Shown here: positions 1-7,873 of the stretch, in pieces
Position numbering within the stretch: position 1 is the stretch's first letter
How the letters are laid out: each line of letters opens with the position of its first letter
Made by a program: the position numbers and the translations under genes
Notes under the pieces: model-generated
Told to the model about the DNA's origin: nothing
Database searches by the model: none
Seen by the model: only the letters and a program-made list of their open reading frames with translations
NCBI GenBank assembly: GCA_903892175.1
Contig: CAITHK010000065.1
Span: 1-51,561 of the forward strand
Direction: 5' to 3'
Length of the DNA stretch: 51,561 nt
Source: an uncultured Burkholderiales bacterium
Lineage (GTDB): Bacteria > Pseudomonadota > Gammaproteobacteria > Burkholderiales > Burkholderiaceae_C

Positions 1-358
1 CACTCAACGCGGCCAAGGTGCAGATCCAAAGCGCGTTTTTTCCCCAAAAGTTCAATTTGGCCAAGGCATAAGCTGCCGGCACGGCCACGACGATTTGTAC
101 CAGCAATATGCCGGTGCAAATGATCACGCCATTGAGCATGAAGCGCATCAAGGGAACATTCAGCAAGGCCGCTTCGTAATGCCCCCAACCATAAAACGTT
201 TGAGGCCAGGGCAACAAAGAACCCTCAAAAATTTCGCTTGAAGGTCGAACCGATGTCACGAGCATCCAGACAAACGGCAACAGCATCACAGCGGCACCTG
301 ATAACAAAACGCTGTGGCAAGTCAGCGCTTTCAAGGCGTGTGCGATGTTCCACTTCAT
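1..358 (-). CDS. ABC sugar/glycerol-phosphate-type transporter permease, UgpE-like (partial)
   Basis: This is the N-terminal part (about 119 codons) of a MalG/UgpE-type inner-membrane permease; the rest lies beyond the left edge. The start ATG at 358 overlaps the stop of the preceding permease gene as ATGA, which indicates translational coupling. Visible features are an N-terminal membrane segment (residues about 15-35, AVMLLPFVWMLVTSV), the periplasmic stretch typical of this family (SSEIF, then LPWPQTFYGWGHYE) and a second membrane segment beginning near residue 80. Together with the adjacent ATPase and partner permease it would form the translocation pore of an importer. The solute-binding protein is not in view and probably lies further downstream. 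The neighbouring dgkA suggests glycerol phosphate or glycerophosphodiesters as substrate, but the sequence alone does not settle this against sugars. Confidence 0.85.
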   Translation of the reverse strand, partial: MKWNIAHALKALTCHSVLLSGAAVMLLPFVWMLVTSVRPSSEIFEGSLLPWPQTFYGWGHYEAALLNVPLMRFMLNGVIICTGILLVQIVVAVPAAYALAKLNFWGKNALWICTLAALS

Positions 359-1239
359 GCGTAATGCACCGTCTTGTCCATGTGCTTTGACTGCCACGCA
401 GACAAACCCACAATGATCAATAAAAAGATCAGGGTCAGCACAGACGCGTAACCCATCTTCGCGTAAGTGAAGCCTTCTAGGTAGATGTCGTAGAGCAGCA
501 CTTCAGATTGATTACGGCCTTGGGTGAGTACAGCGACCGTGTCAAAAACTTTGAAGCCCGTGATCGTGCTGGTCACAACCACAAACAGTGTGGTGGGTCC
601 CAACATGGGCCAGGTGATGCTCAAGAAACGATCCAATGAATGGGTCACACCGTCCATCGATGCAGCTTCATAGAGTTCCTTGGGGATGTTGGAGAGCCCC
701 GTCAGAAATAAAATCATGTTGAAGCCGATCAACTGCCATATGCCTATGGCGGCCAACGTGGCCATCATCAAGGTGGGATCCCCTAGAAAATTCATAGAGG
801 GCATACCCGCCAGGTTCAACAGAGAGTTCACTGGTCCAAGTTTGGGATGCAATAAAAATTGCCAAACCGTGGCCATGGCGATCAAGGTCGAAGTCACAGG
901 CAGAAAATAAATGACTTCATAGAACGAACGTGTTTTTTTGCGCGCGTGCACCAGCAAGGCGACGACCAGTCCGCCGATGACACTCAGTGGCACGACCAAC
1001 AGCACATACAAGAGGGTGTTCCATAGCGACCTTCGCAAGACCAAGTCGTTCCAAACATGTTCAAAGTTTGAAAAACCAACCCATTCAATGTTGACATTGC
1101 CCATCTCGTAATTTGTGAAAGCCAGTACCAACAGGCAAACCAACGGGGCGACATAAAGTGACAACAACAACAGTCCGCTCGGGACACTGAGCAGAAAACC
1201 GGACATGCCCTGGCGGGGTGCTTGGTGCGAGTTTGGCAT
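355..1239 (-). CDS. ABC transporter permease, UgpA/MalF-like
   Basis: A 294-residue inner-membrane permease of normal UgpA size. It has an N-terminal hydrophobic segment (residues about 13-35), then five further membrane spans. The cytoplasmic EAA loop that contacts the ATPase is visible near residue 190 as ELYEAASMDGVTHSLDRFLS, which keeps the E-A-A---G core. The gene begins one base after the ATPase stop and ends in an ATGA overlap with the next permease, so all three are one transcription unit. It pairs with the UgpE-like permease as the heterodimeric channel. The family assignment is firm; the substrate (glycerol 3-phosphate or a sugar) is inferred only from the context. Confidence 0.9.
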   Translation of the reverse strand: MPNSHQAPRQGMSGFLLSVPSGLLLLSLYVAPLVCLLVLAFTNYEMGNVNIEWVGFSNFEHVWNDLVLRRSLWNTLLYVLLVVPLSVIGGLVVALLVHARKKTRSFYEVIYFLPVTSTLIAMATVWQFLLHPKLGPVNSLLNLAGMPSMNFLGDPTLMMATLAAIGIWQLIGFNMILFLTGLSNIPKELYEAASMDGVTHSLDRFLSITWPMLGPTTLFVVVTSTITGFKVFDTVAVLTQGRNQSEVLLYDIYLEGFTYAKMGYASVLTLIFLLIIVGLSAWQSKHMDKTVHYA

Positions 1240-1240
1240 C

Positions 1241-2389
1241 TCAGAGAGTGGCTAAACGCTGTTGCTGACCATCAAAAAAGAGAGCACTTTTCAGATCGAA
1301 ACCCACAGCGATGCTTTGGCCTGCTTTGAACTCCTGCGACATGTCGTGTGAAGACAGGCGACTCGTGAATGTTGAGTGATCAAAGCCTTCTAATTTCAGG
1401 TGCACCAGAATTTCCGATCCGTGGTCTTCCAATCGATCTACCTGTGCCCACGACTGAACATCGCACGTGCTCAAGCGGGTGGCGTCAATCACCAGATGTT
1501 CAGGGCGAAGTGCCAGCCACGCAGCGCCAGGGCAGGCCCCGTGTTGGGGGATTTGGGTTCTACCCCAGTAAAGGCTCTGTGAATCACCTGTGGTGAGTTG
1601 GAAAAGATTGATTTTTGGGGTGCCAATGAACTCTGCAACTTTGACACTGTTGGGGTGGTCATAAAGAGTTTTGGGCGTGTCAATTTGTAAAATCTCTCCG
1701 CTGTCCATGACCGCGATCCGATCAGACATCGTCATGGCTTCAGATTGGTCATGGGTTACATAAACAAAGGTCACTTGCAGTCGTTTGTGTAAATCGACCA
1801 GCTCATTGCGCAAGTGCACTCGCAGTTTGGCGTCCAAGTTGGACAGTGGCTCATCCATCAAGAAAACAGCGGGATGCCTGATCATCGCGCGAGCCAACGC
1901 CACACGTTGCTTTTGTCCACCAGACAACTGTGCAGGTTTGCGTTTCAGCAAATCATGCAACTGCAAGCTTTGACACATGTCGGCAACTTCTTGCGCAATC
2001 GTAGATTTGAGTTTCTTCTGGCGTGGAATCCATGAACCCAACACGGGCAAACGTTGCAGCCATGAAAGCCGAGCCATTTCAAGCGGCAAGGCCACGTTTT
2101 GGGCAACCGTCATGTGTGGATACAGCGCATAGTTTTGAAAAACCATCGCCACATTCCGTTCGTTGGGGCGCAACACATCGACGGATTTTTTGCCAATCGA
2201 CACGGTGCCACTGTCTTGTCGTTCTAGCCCTGCTATGACCCGAAGCAGTGTTGACTTGCCGCAACCGGAAGCTCCGACCAACGACAAGAACTCACCGGGC
2301 TGGATGTCCAGAGAAACATTTTTCAAGACATGTGTTTGACCAAAATGCTTGGAGACAGACTTGATTTCCAACGCCAATGAAGTGTTCAT
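1241..2389 (-). CDS. ugpC: ABC transporter ATP-binding protein, UgpC/MalK-like
   Basis: A 382-residue importer ATPase. The Walker A motif GASGCGKST is near residue 39. The ABC signature LSGGQKQRVALARA and Walker B VFLMDEPLSNLD follow, then the D-loop and the switch histidine in FVYVTHDQSEAM. The C-terminal third is a TOBE/regulatory domain as in MalK and UgpC. An extra stretch of about 20 residues (around 125-145, LQRLPVLGSWIPRQKKLKS) between the Q-loop and the signature is longer than in the E. coli protein. The gene lies 10 bp after dgkA and 1 bp before the UgpA-like gene, in one operon. The symbol ugpC reflects the best family match; a general MalK-type sugar ATPase is the alternative. Confidence 0.85.
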   Translation of the reverse strand: MNTSLALEIKSVSKHFGQTHVLKNVSLDIQPGEFLSLVGASGCGKSTLLRVIAGLERQDSGTVSIGKKSVDVLRPNERNVAMVFQNYALYPHMTVAQNVALPLEMARLSWLQRLPVLGSWIPRQKKLKSTIAQEVADMCQSLQLHDLLKRKPAQLSGGQKQRVALARAMIRHPAVFLMDEPLSNLDAKLRVHLRNELVDLHKRLQVTFVYVTHDQSEAMTMSDRIAVMDSGEILQIDTPKTLYDHPNSVKVAEFIGTPKINLFQLTTGDSQSLYWGRTQIPQHGACPGAAWLALRPEHLVIDATRLSTCDVQSWAQVDRLEDHGSEILVHLKLEGFDHSTFTSRLSSHDMSQEFKAGQSIAVGFDLKSALFFDGQQQRLATL

Positions 2390-2399
2390 TTGCCAGCAT

Positions 2400-2795
2400 T
2401 CAGATCAAGTGGGACAGCTTCAAAAACAAGGCAGTCAACCAAATGCCCATACACAGCAAGATGCTCAGTAGCACGGCGGCACTGCCCAAATCTTTGCATC
2501 GTTTGGACAGGTCGTGCCACTGCGGACCCACACGGTCAATGGCAGATTCAAGTCCAGTGTTTAAGAGTTCAACAATCAGCACCATAAATACAGAACCTAT
2601 CAGCAGTGAAATTTCGACCCATGTTGTTCCAACCCAAAAAGACAGCGGAATCAGAACACCCGCCAACCATGCTTCTTGTCTGAACGCAGGTTCGAGCATG
2701 CCGGCCTTCAAGCCTTGCATGGAGTAACCAAAGGCATGGATGACCCGGTTGATGCCGCGTCTTTGCTTTTGAAGGTTTTCGTGGATTTCGCTCAT
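2400..2795 (-). CDS. dgkA: Diacylglycerol kinase DgkA
   Basis: A 131-residue integral-membrane diacylglycerol kinase, close to the usual 120-130. It phosphorylates diacylglycerol to phosphatidic acid and so returns the lipid to phospholipid synthesis. Family landmarks are the N-terminal amphipathic region with EPAFRQE (residues about 36-42), two middle membrane helices, the conserved catalytic block VELLNTGLESAIDRV and then KRCKDLGSAAV before the last helix. It is the first gene of the operon that continues into the UgpC/A/E-like importer, an unusual partner. That pairing suggests that glycerol phosphate uptake and diacylglycerol recycling are expressed together. A weak GGGA precedes the ATG. 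Confidence 0.93.
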   Translation of the reverse strand: MSEIHENLQKQRRGINRVIHAFGYSMQGLKAGMLEPAFRQEAWLAGVLIPLSFWVGTTWVEISLLIGSVFMVLIVELLNTGLESAIDRVGPQWHDLSKRCKDLGSAAVLLSILLCMGIWLTALFLKLSHLI

Positions 2796-2804
2796 GATTT
2801 CCCA

Positions 2805-2837
2805 ATTTAAGAAGTTTTTGTGACATTGTCATGACCC
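2805..2837 (-). promoter_or_regulatory. Pho-box-like direct repeat and possible -10 upstream of dgkA
   Basis: Read on the minus strand, GGGTCAT and ATGTCAC (within 2819-2837) are spaced 11 bp start to start. This is the layout of a PhoB box (CTGTCAT-N4-CTGTCAC), with 5/7 and 6/7 matches. TTAAAT at 2810-2805 lies where a -10 would be expected after such a box. The same bases also form TGACA-N-TGTCA, a short inverted repeat that another regulator could use. If the -10 is right, the leader before dgkA would be only a few bases long, which counts against the model. Confidence 0.35.
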
Positions 2838-2927
2838 CCCAGTTGTTATGCGTCATCTGAATGTCGCTGTTTCGACTTATTTCTTTCATGTGGATGTGAC
2901 AACATCGGGAGACAAAGGAAGCCGTTG

Positions 2928-4190
2928 ATGCCTCAAGGTTTTTACTACCTGATTGGCGCCCAGTTCGCCTCAGCGCTTGCAGACAACGCGCTGCTCATCT
3001 TAGGAATCTACTTTTTGAAAGAGCAGGGCTACCCAGGTTGGTGGGCGCCCTTGTTGAAGTTCTCATTGACGCTGGCCTATGTGTTGTTGGCTTGTGTGGT
3101 GGGGCCTTTGGCCGATGCCTTCAAAAAAAACCGGTTGATGGCTTGGATGAACGCACTCAAGATCGTGGGTGTGGTGGTTTTACTCTCAGGGGCACATCCT
3201 GTGGTTGCCTTTGCCATCATTGGCTTGGGTGCTTCTGTGTATGCCCCATCTAAGTACGGTTTGGTCACCGAATCTGTTCCGCCCCGGTTGTTGGTTCGAG
3301 CCAACGCATGGTTGGAGGTGTCGGTGGTGTTGTCGGTGATTTTGGGCATCGCCTTGGGCGGCGCTTTGACGGGGCTTGCAGAATCTTGGGGCGACAGCGC
3401 GGGTGCGCAGCGTATGGCGTCGATCACGGTGCTGGGGGTTCAGACCTACGCAGGCCCGTCGATGGCCTTGATCATTGGCATTTACTTGCTCGCTGCCGGG
3501 TTGAATTTTGGCCTCAAGCCCATGGCCAAACCCGTGGCCCTGGTGCCCTTGTCGCTTCGCGCCGTCAGCTTTGCCACGTTTTGGAAGTCCAACCAACAGC
3601 TCTGGCGAGACCCCTTGGGTGGCGTGTCCCTGTATGTCACCACCTTGTATTGGGGGGTGGGCGCTGTCATGCAGTTTGCGGTGCTGTTGTGGGCGCAACA
3701 AACCTTAGGTCTGACGCTCAAGTCAGGCGCCTACTTGCAGGTTTTGGTGGCTGTGGGCGTGATTGTGGGCGCCTTTGTGGCAGGTCGTCGGTTCAAGTTG
3801 CATGCCGCACGGCAAGCCTTGCCTTGGGGTTTGTTGTTGGCGGTTTTTCTGCCTGTGATTGTGGTCATCACCGAGCCTGGCTGGGCCATCGGATTGTTGT
3901 TGGGCGTGGGTTTTTCGGGCGGTATGTTGCTGGTGCCCATGAATGCATTGCTTCAACACCGAGGCATGCAGGTGCTCAGTGCGGGGCGATCGATTGCCGT
4001 GCAAGGCTTCAATGAAAACCTGTGCGTGTTGTGGATGTTGGCGGCATACAGTGTCTTGTTGGCCTATGGGGTGTCACTGGCATTGATCATGCTGTTGGTC
4101 GCCACGCTGCTGGTTGCTGGGATCACTCCGTTGTGCCTGCTGTTGTGGCGCCAACGGCGTGAACCGTCGCGCCGCACAGTCAAGGTTTAA
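2928..4190 (+). CDS. lplT: Lysophospholipid transporter LplT-like MFS protein
   Basis: A 420-residue, 12-helix major facilitator protein matching LplT, which flips lysophospholipids across the inner membrane for reacylation. The start region (YYLIGAQFASALADNALLI, near residue 5) and the A-motif region after helix 2 (VGPLADAFKKNRLM) are characteristic, as is GLGASVYAPSKYGLVTE near residue 105. The ATG at 2928 is preferred over an in-frame TTG at 2925 because AAAGGAA lies at a good distance upstream. It is transcribed divergently from dgkA, and its last four bases overlap the end of the convergent glycosyltransferase gene. No acyltransferase partner (Aas) is visible in the window. Confidence 0.88.
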   Translation: MPQGFYYLIGAQFASALADNALLILGIYFLKEQGYPGWWAPLLKFSLTLAYVLLACVVGPLADAFKKNRLMAWMNALKIVGVVVLLSGAHPVVAFAIIGLGASVYAPSKYGLVTESVPPRLLVRANAWLEVSVVLSVILGIALGGALTGLAESWGDSAGAQRMASITVLGVQTYAGPSMALIIGIYLLAAGLNFGLKPMAKPVALVPLSLRAVSFATFWKSNQQLWRDPLGGVSLYVTTLYWGVGAVMQFAVLLWAQQTLGLTLKSGAYLQVLVAVGVIVGAFVAGRRFKLHAARQALPWGLLLAVFLPVIVVITEPGWAIGLLLGVGFSGGMLLVPMNALLQHRGMQVLSAGRSIAVQGFNENLCVLWMLAAYSVLLAYGVSLALIMLLVATLLVAGITPLCLLLWRQRREPSRRTVKV

Positions 4191-5380
4191 GCCAAATCGA
4201 TCGCGCGTTGAAAAATCGTTTCCACTTGGCCCGCGATTTCATCCCAACCCAGGTGTTCGACACTGGCGCGCGCGTGTTCGCGCGCAGCCCTGAGTGTGGA
4301 CGTGTCCTGAGTGATGTCGAGTGCACACTGAATGTAGGCCTTGGGGGCATCGCAGTCGGCGAGCCAACCATTTTTGTGATGGGTGATGAATTCGCCGGCC
4401 GCTGCACAATCAAACGCCAGCACGGGTGTGCCACTGGCCAGAGATTCCAAGGTCACATTGCCAAAGGTCTCCGTCAAGCTTGAAAACAACACGAGGTCTG
4501 CTGAGGCATAAACCTGGGTGAGTTGGGCGTGCGTGCACATGCCCACAAACAGGGCATCTGGGCATTTGGCTTGCGTGATGGCGCGCATGGGTCCATCGCC
4601 CGCAAAGACCATTTGCACATCGCGTCCAGCAGCTTTCAGGGCTTGGTAGGTTTCGATGGTGAGGTCGAGGTTTTTTTCGGCAGCCAATCGACCCACCGAC
4701 AACATCACCAGGGTTTCAGGTTTGACATTCCAGCTTTGGCGCAATGATTCATCGCGTTGGTTGGGATGAAAAAATTGAGTGTCCACGCCACGCGCCACCA
4801 CTTTCAAATTCTTAAAGCCCAAGGCTTCCAGCTGGTATTTCATGGCTTGGGTGGGGACCATGGTGAAAGCCGTGCGGTTGTGAAACTTCTTCAAGTAAGC
4901 CATGATCGGCTTGGTCAACCAGCCCACGCCATAGTGCTGGCAATAGCTGTGAAAATTGGTGCGAAAGTCTGAAGTGACAGGCAGCCGCAAGGTGTGGGCG
5001 GCTTGCAGCGCAGACCAACTTAGTGGGCCTTCGGTGGCAATGTGAACCAAATCAGGTCGGCGTGTGCTCCACGCCTTGATCAGTTCTTTTTTGCTGGGTA
5101 AGCCAAGCTTGAGTTGGGGATATCGAGGGATAGGCAAGCCACGGAGCAACAACTCTGACCAGCCTGTTTCTTCGTAGCCTTTGTCACTTTTGTTTTGACG
5201 CGGTCGAATCAGCTGGATGGTGTGGTGTCGTTGGCCCAAGTGATGGATGAGTTTGGACAGGGTCACCGCCACACCGTTGACTTCTGGCGGCCATGTTTCA
5301 GTCACTACTGCAATTCTGAGTGAGCGTTGAGCCGGTTCAAAAAGCTCGACGGTGATGGGGTTGTTGCTGGTGGCGTCCAT
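4187..5380 (-). CDS. GT4-family glycosyltransferase (alpha-mannosyl/glucosyl, lipid-type)
   Basis: A GT-B fold glycosyltransferase of family 4. The N-terminal domain opens with RIAVVTETWPPEVNGVAVTL, the acceptor-side start shared by bacterial mannosyltransferases and by SqdX/Agt glycolipid synthases. GVDTQFFHP, the sugar-nucleotide-side SVGRLAAEKNLDL, and the donor-binding ETFGNVTLESLASGTPVLAFD (the E-x7-E element) lie in the C-terminal domain. The ATG at 5380 is given as start; an in-frame TTG at 5410 is possible and neither has a clear ribosome binding site. Lipid genes on both sides make a glycolipid-forming role attractive, for example replacing phospholipid under phosphate limitation. 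That is inference; cell-wall mannosylation remains possible. Confidence 0.85.
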   Translation of the reverse strand: MDATSNNPITVELFEPAQRSLRIAVVTETWPPEVNGVAVTLSKLIHHLGQRHHTIQLIRPRQNKSDKGYEETGWSELLLRGLPIPRYPQLKLGLPSKKELIKAWSTRRPDLVHIATEGPLSWSALQAAHTLRLPVTSDFRTNFHSYCQHYGVGWLTKPIMAYLKKFHNRTAFTMVPTQAMKYQLEALGFKNLKVVARGVDTQFFHPNQRDESLRQSWNVKPETLVMLSVGRLAAEKNLDLTIETYQALKAAGRDVQMVFAGDGPMRAITQAKCPDALFVGMCTHAQLTQVYASADLVLFSSLTETFGNVTLESLASGTPVLAFDCAAAGEFITHHKNGWLADCDAPKAYIQCALDITQDTSTLRAAREHARASVEHLGWDEIAGQVETIFQRAIDLA

Positions 5381-5445
5381 GTGCGCAATGGTTGCTGAAG
5401 AATTTAACAACTTCGTGACAAAAATATCTTTTTAATTTCAGCTGT

Positions 5446-5478
5446 GTGTCAATGGCTTTGTCACCAATTTTTCATACA
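5446..5478 (+). promoter_or_regulatory. Possible Pho-type repeat and -10 before the Mpo1-like gene
   Basis: GTGTCAA (5446-5452) and TTGTCAC (5458-5464) are spaced 12 bp rather than the 11 bp of a strict PhoB box. CATACA at 5473-5478 could serve as a -10. Weak on its own; noted because two better matches occur nearby. Confidence 0.2.
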
Positions 5479-5522
5479 AAAAACCCATGATTGAAATGTT
5501 TTAAAACCTGTGAGGATTTCAA

Positions 5523-6131
5523 GTGAACAATTTTTTTGAAGCATTGCGGATTCAACGCTGGGATGACCACCGTTACTACCACCATTGCCGCATCAACCAA
5601 TCCTTGCATTTGCTCAGTGCGATTTGTTTTTTGATTTCTTATGGCTTGCTGTTGGTTGACCCCGCTTGGGCTGCTTTGTTGGCTTGGATGGTGTCCATGG
5701 TTGCCCGCCAATCGGGCCATTTCTTCTTTGAGCCACTGGGATACGACCACGTCAACGACGCCAGCAACGAATTCAAAGAGGAAATCAAGGTGGGTTATAA
5801 CTTGCGCCGCAAAGCTGTCTTGCTCAGCATTTGGGTCTTGTTGCCTTTGGTGATTTACTATTTCCCAGGACAATTTGATGTGATCCCAACTTATGAAAAC
5901 ATGGTTGAGTTCTTCCACGCTGTCGGCTACTCATGGTTGTTTCTCGGCGTAGGGGGCTTGGTGTTCAGAACCATTCACCTGTGCTTCATCAAAGATGTTC
6001 AAACAGGTTTGGTGTGGATGACCAAAATTCTGACCGACCCTTTTCATGACATTTACCTGTATCACAAGGCACCGTTTCAATTGTTGCGTGGTCAGCGTTT
6101 TGACCAAGACTTTCTGAACGCCAGCCACTGA
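5523..6131 (+). CDS. Mpo1-like (DUF962-type) membrane protein
   Basis: A 202-residue membrane protein with a GTG start preceded by TGAGG. The N-terminal block HRYYHHCRINQSLHLLS and the downstream ARQSGHFFFEP resemble the two histidine motifs of the Mpo1/DUF962 family. Yeast Mpo1 in that family is an iron-dependent dioxygenase acting on 2-hydroxy fatty acids. About four hydrophobic segments are visible (residues about 28-48, 50-65, 100-120 and 140-160). The protein is longer at the C terminus than typical bacterial DUF962 proteins of about 110-160 residues. Flanking lipid genes fit a fatty-acid or lipid substrate. The family call is moderate and the reaction is not known for this member. Confidence 0.6.
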   Translation: MNNFFEALRIQRWDDHRYYHHCRINQSLHLLSAICFLISYGLLLVDPAWAALLAWMVSMVARQSGHFFFEPLGYDHVNDASNEFKEEIKVGYNLRRKAVLLSIWVLLPLVIYYFPGQFDVIPTYENMVEFFHAVGYSWLFLGVGGLVFRTIHLCFIKDVQTGLVWMTKILTDPFHDIYLYHKAPFQLLRGQRFDQDFLNASH

Positions 6132-6152
6132 TATTTTCTGTCCCATGGCGCC

Positions 6153-6183
6153 AAGGGGTTCTGGTCTTTGACCAGAACCCCTT
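6153..6183. terminator. Bidirectional rho-independent terminator
   Basis: A perfect 14-bp stem (6153-6166 paired with 6170-6183, arms AAGGGGTTCTGGTC and GACCAGAACCCCTT) with a TTT loop and a T-run on the plus side. It separates the convergent Mpo1-like and aminotransferase genes and can serve both. Confidence 0.9.
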
Positions 6184-6188
6184 TTCAA

Positions 6189-7820
6189 TTACCGAAAGAA
6201 GGTTTCTTTCAAAATGCTGCGACGAATGCCCTTGTTGGTCAGCATGGGCGAGTGCCACCACCAGCCATCGGCTTTCATTTCCTCGGCAGCTTGCACAAAT
6301 TTTTGCAGCACAGCCTCGAAGTCAGCGTCGCTGTAGTTCAAGCTGAAAATCAAGCGGCCCGTGCCCACCCAACTCAATGCCAAGCCGTGGGTTCTGAGGT
6401 AGTACTGGAACATCCAGTTGTATCGGCTGGGCTCTGTGTAGAACAGTGTCCACACACTCGACATGTTGGCGGCTTGTACGGGCAAGCCGTGGGCCGTCAT
6501 GGTGTCGTTGAAGCGTTTGCGTCGCGCATCCCAACGCTCATCCAAGCCTTCGTAGATGGCTTGGATCTCAGGGGTTTCCAATTGGTCAAGAAAGGCCGAC
6601 ATGGCCCCCATCACGCCGGGGTGCTCTTTGAACGTACCCCGAGCAAAGCAAATGTCAGCCGGGCGATCGGCATGAAAGCGTTTCATCCATTGTTTTTTGC
6701 CACACACCACGCCAACCGGAAAGCCGCCTCCCAGTGTTTTGCCGTAGGTGACCATGTCGGCTTGCACGCCGAAATAGGCTTGCGCCCCGCCAGCCGCTAA
6801 TCGGAAACCTAAAAAAACTTCGTCAAAGATCAACACGATGCCGCTGTCTGTGCAGACTTGACGCAGTTGTTTCAGCCACTGGGTGTAGGCCTGGCGGTCG
6901 TAAGCGGCTTTGCGGCTGCTGTCGATCAAGGTGGTGTCCCCGGGCGCATTCACGTTGGGGTGCAGGGCTTGCAGGGGATTGACCAGGACGCACGCAATGT
7001 CCTTGCGGGTGCGCAGCACCTCCAGACTGTGTTCACTCATGTCACTCAAGGTGTAGGTTTCGCGCGGAGGCATGGGGTTGCCAGGGCCGGGCTGAACGTC
7101 TTCCCACCAGCCGTGGTACGACCCGCAAAAGCGCACGATGTTTTTACGACGTGTGTGGTAGCGCGCCAAGCGAACTGCTTGCATCACCGCCTCGGTGCCC
7201 GACATGTGGAATGAGACCTCGTCCATGCCCGATATGTGTTTGAGCCGTTCGGCATTGGCCGTGACACAGGGGTGGTAAGCCCCGAGCACGGGCCCCAAGG
7301 CCTGGGTTTTGGCCATGCCCTCGGCCATGGTTTTCTTATAAAAATCGGCGCCAAACACATTCACGCCATAGGAGCCCGTGAGGTCATAAAAAGATTGGCC
7401 GTCCAAGTCGGTCACGCACACGCCTGAGGATGACGCGAGGAACGAGCCCACTTTGAGGTGTGCTTGCACCAATGGGCTGAACTGAAAGGGCACCCGGTAA
7501 GCCGAGATGAATTGCATGTCCGAGATGTGTTCTCTGGCCTCGGCGGAGGCTGCAATGCTCAAAGGGTGGCGAGAAGTCAAGCGCTCTGCGAGCTTGTAAA
7601 AACCTTGTTTGCGAAGATTTTCAATCTCAAGGGGGGCGTTGTCACATTTAAAGAACGCTTGTTCGTCAAAATGGTAGCCGGGCAGCATGCTGGCTAACCG
7701 TTTGGCCATGCGTGAGTGTCCTGCCAATGAACGGTGCTTGGCCCGAGATAGTTGAAGTCGTCGATACACAGACGGAGCCAACGTCGCCAAAGCGCCCAAA
7801 CTCATCCAAGTGGTGTTCAC
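6189..7820 (-). CDS. Class III PLP-dependent aminotransferase (glutamate-1-semialdehyde mutase-like)
   Basis: A 543-residue fold-type I PLP enzyme. The PLP lysine lies in TYGKTLGGGFPVG near residue 380. The aspartate that contacts the pyridine nitrogen is in VLIFDEVFLGFR, and the phosphate-binding region is around HMSGTEAVMQAVRLAR and FCGSYHGWW. These motifs match the HemL/aminotransferase III family. It is about 110 residues longer than HemL because of an N-terminal extension before the usual start (near SPLVQAHLKVGSF). This and the genomic position argue against housekeeping HemL and for a dedicated amino-transfer step. It is divergent from phosphatidylserine decarboxylase with 53 bp between them, so the two probably share a control region. 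Substrate unknown. Confidence 0.85.
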   Translation of the reverse strand: MNTTWMSLGALATLAPSVYRRLQLSRAKHRSLAGHSRMAKRLASMLPGYHFDEQAFFKCDNAPLEIENLRKQGFYKLAERLTSRHPLSIAASAEAREHISDMQFISAYRVPFQFSPLVQAHLKVGSFLASSSGVCVTDLDGQSFYDLTGSYGVNVFGADFYKKTMAEGMAKTQALGPVLGAYHPCVTANAERLKHISGMDEVSFHMSGTEAVMQAVRLARYHTRRKNIVRFCGSYHGWWEDVQPGPGNPMPPRETYTLSDMSEHSLEVLRTRKDIACVLVNPLQALHPNVNAPGDTTLIDSSRKAAYDRQAYTQWLKQLRQVCTDSGIVLIFDEVFLGFRLAAGGAQAYFGVQADMVTYGKTLGGGFPVGVVCGKKQWMKRFHADRPADICFARGTFKEHPGVMGAMSAFLDQLETPEIQAIYEGLDERWDARRKRFNDTMTAHGLPVQAANMSSVWTLFYTEPSRYNWMFQYYLRTHGLALSWVGTGRLIFSLNYSDADFEAVLQKFVQAAEEMKADGWWWHSPMLTNKGIRRSILKETFFR

Positions 7821-7873
7821 AGTCTTTTCCCAAGTTGTAGAGACACTCCTTTGTATTAAATTTAAGTGACAAG

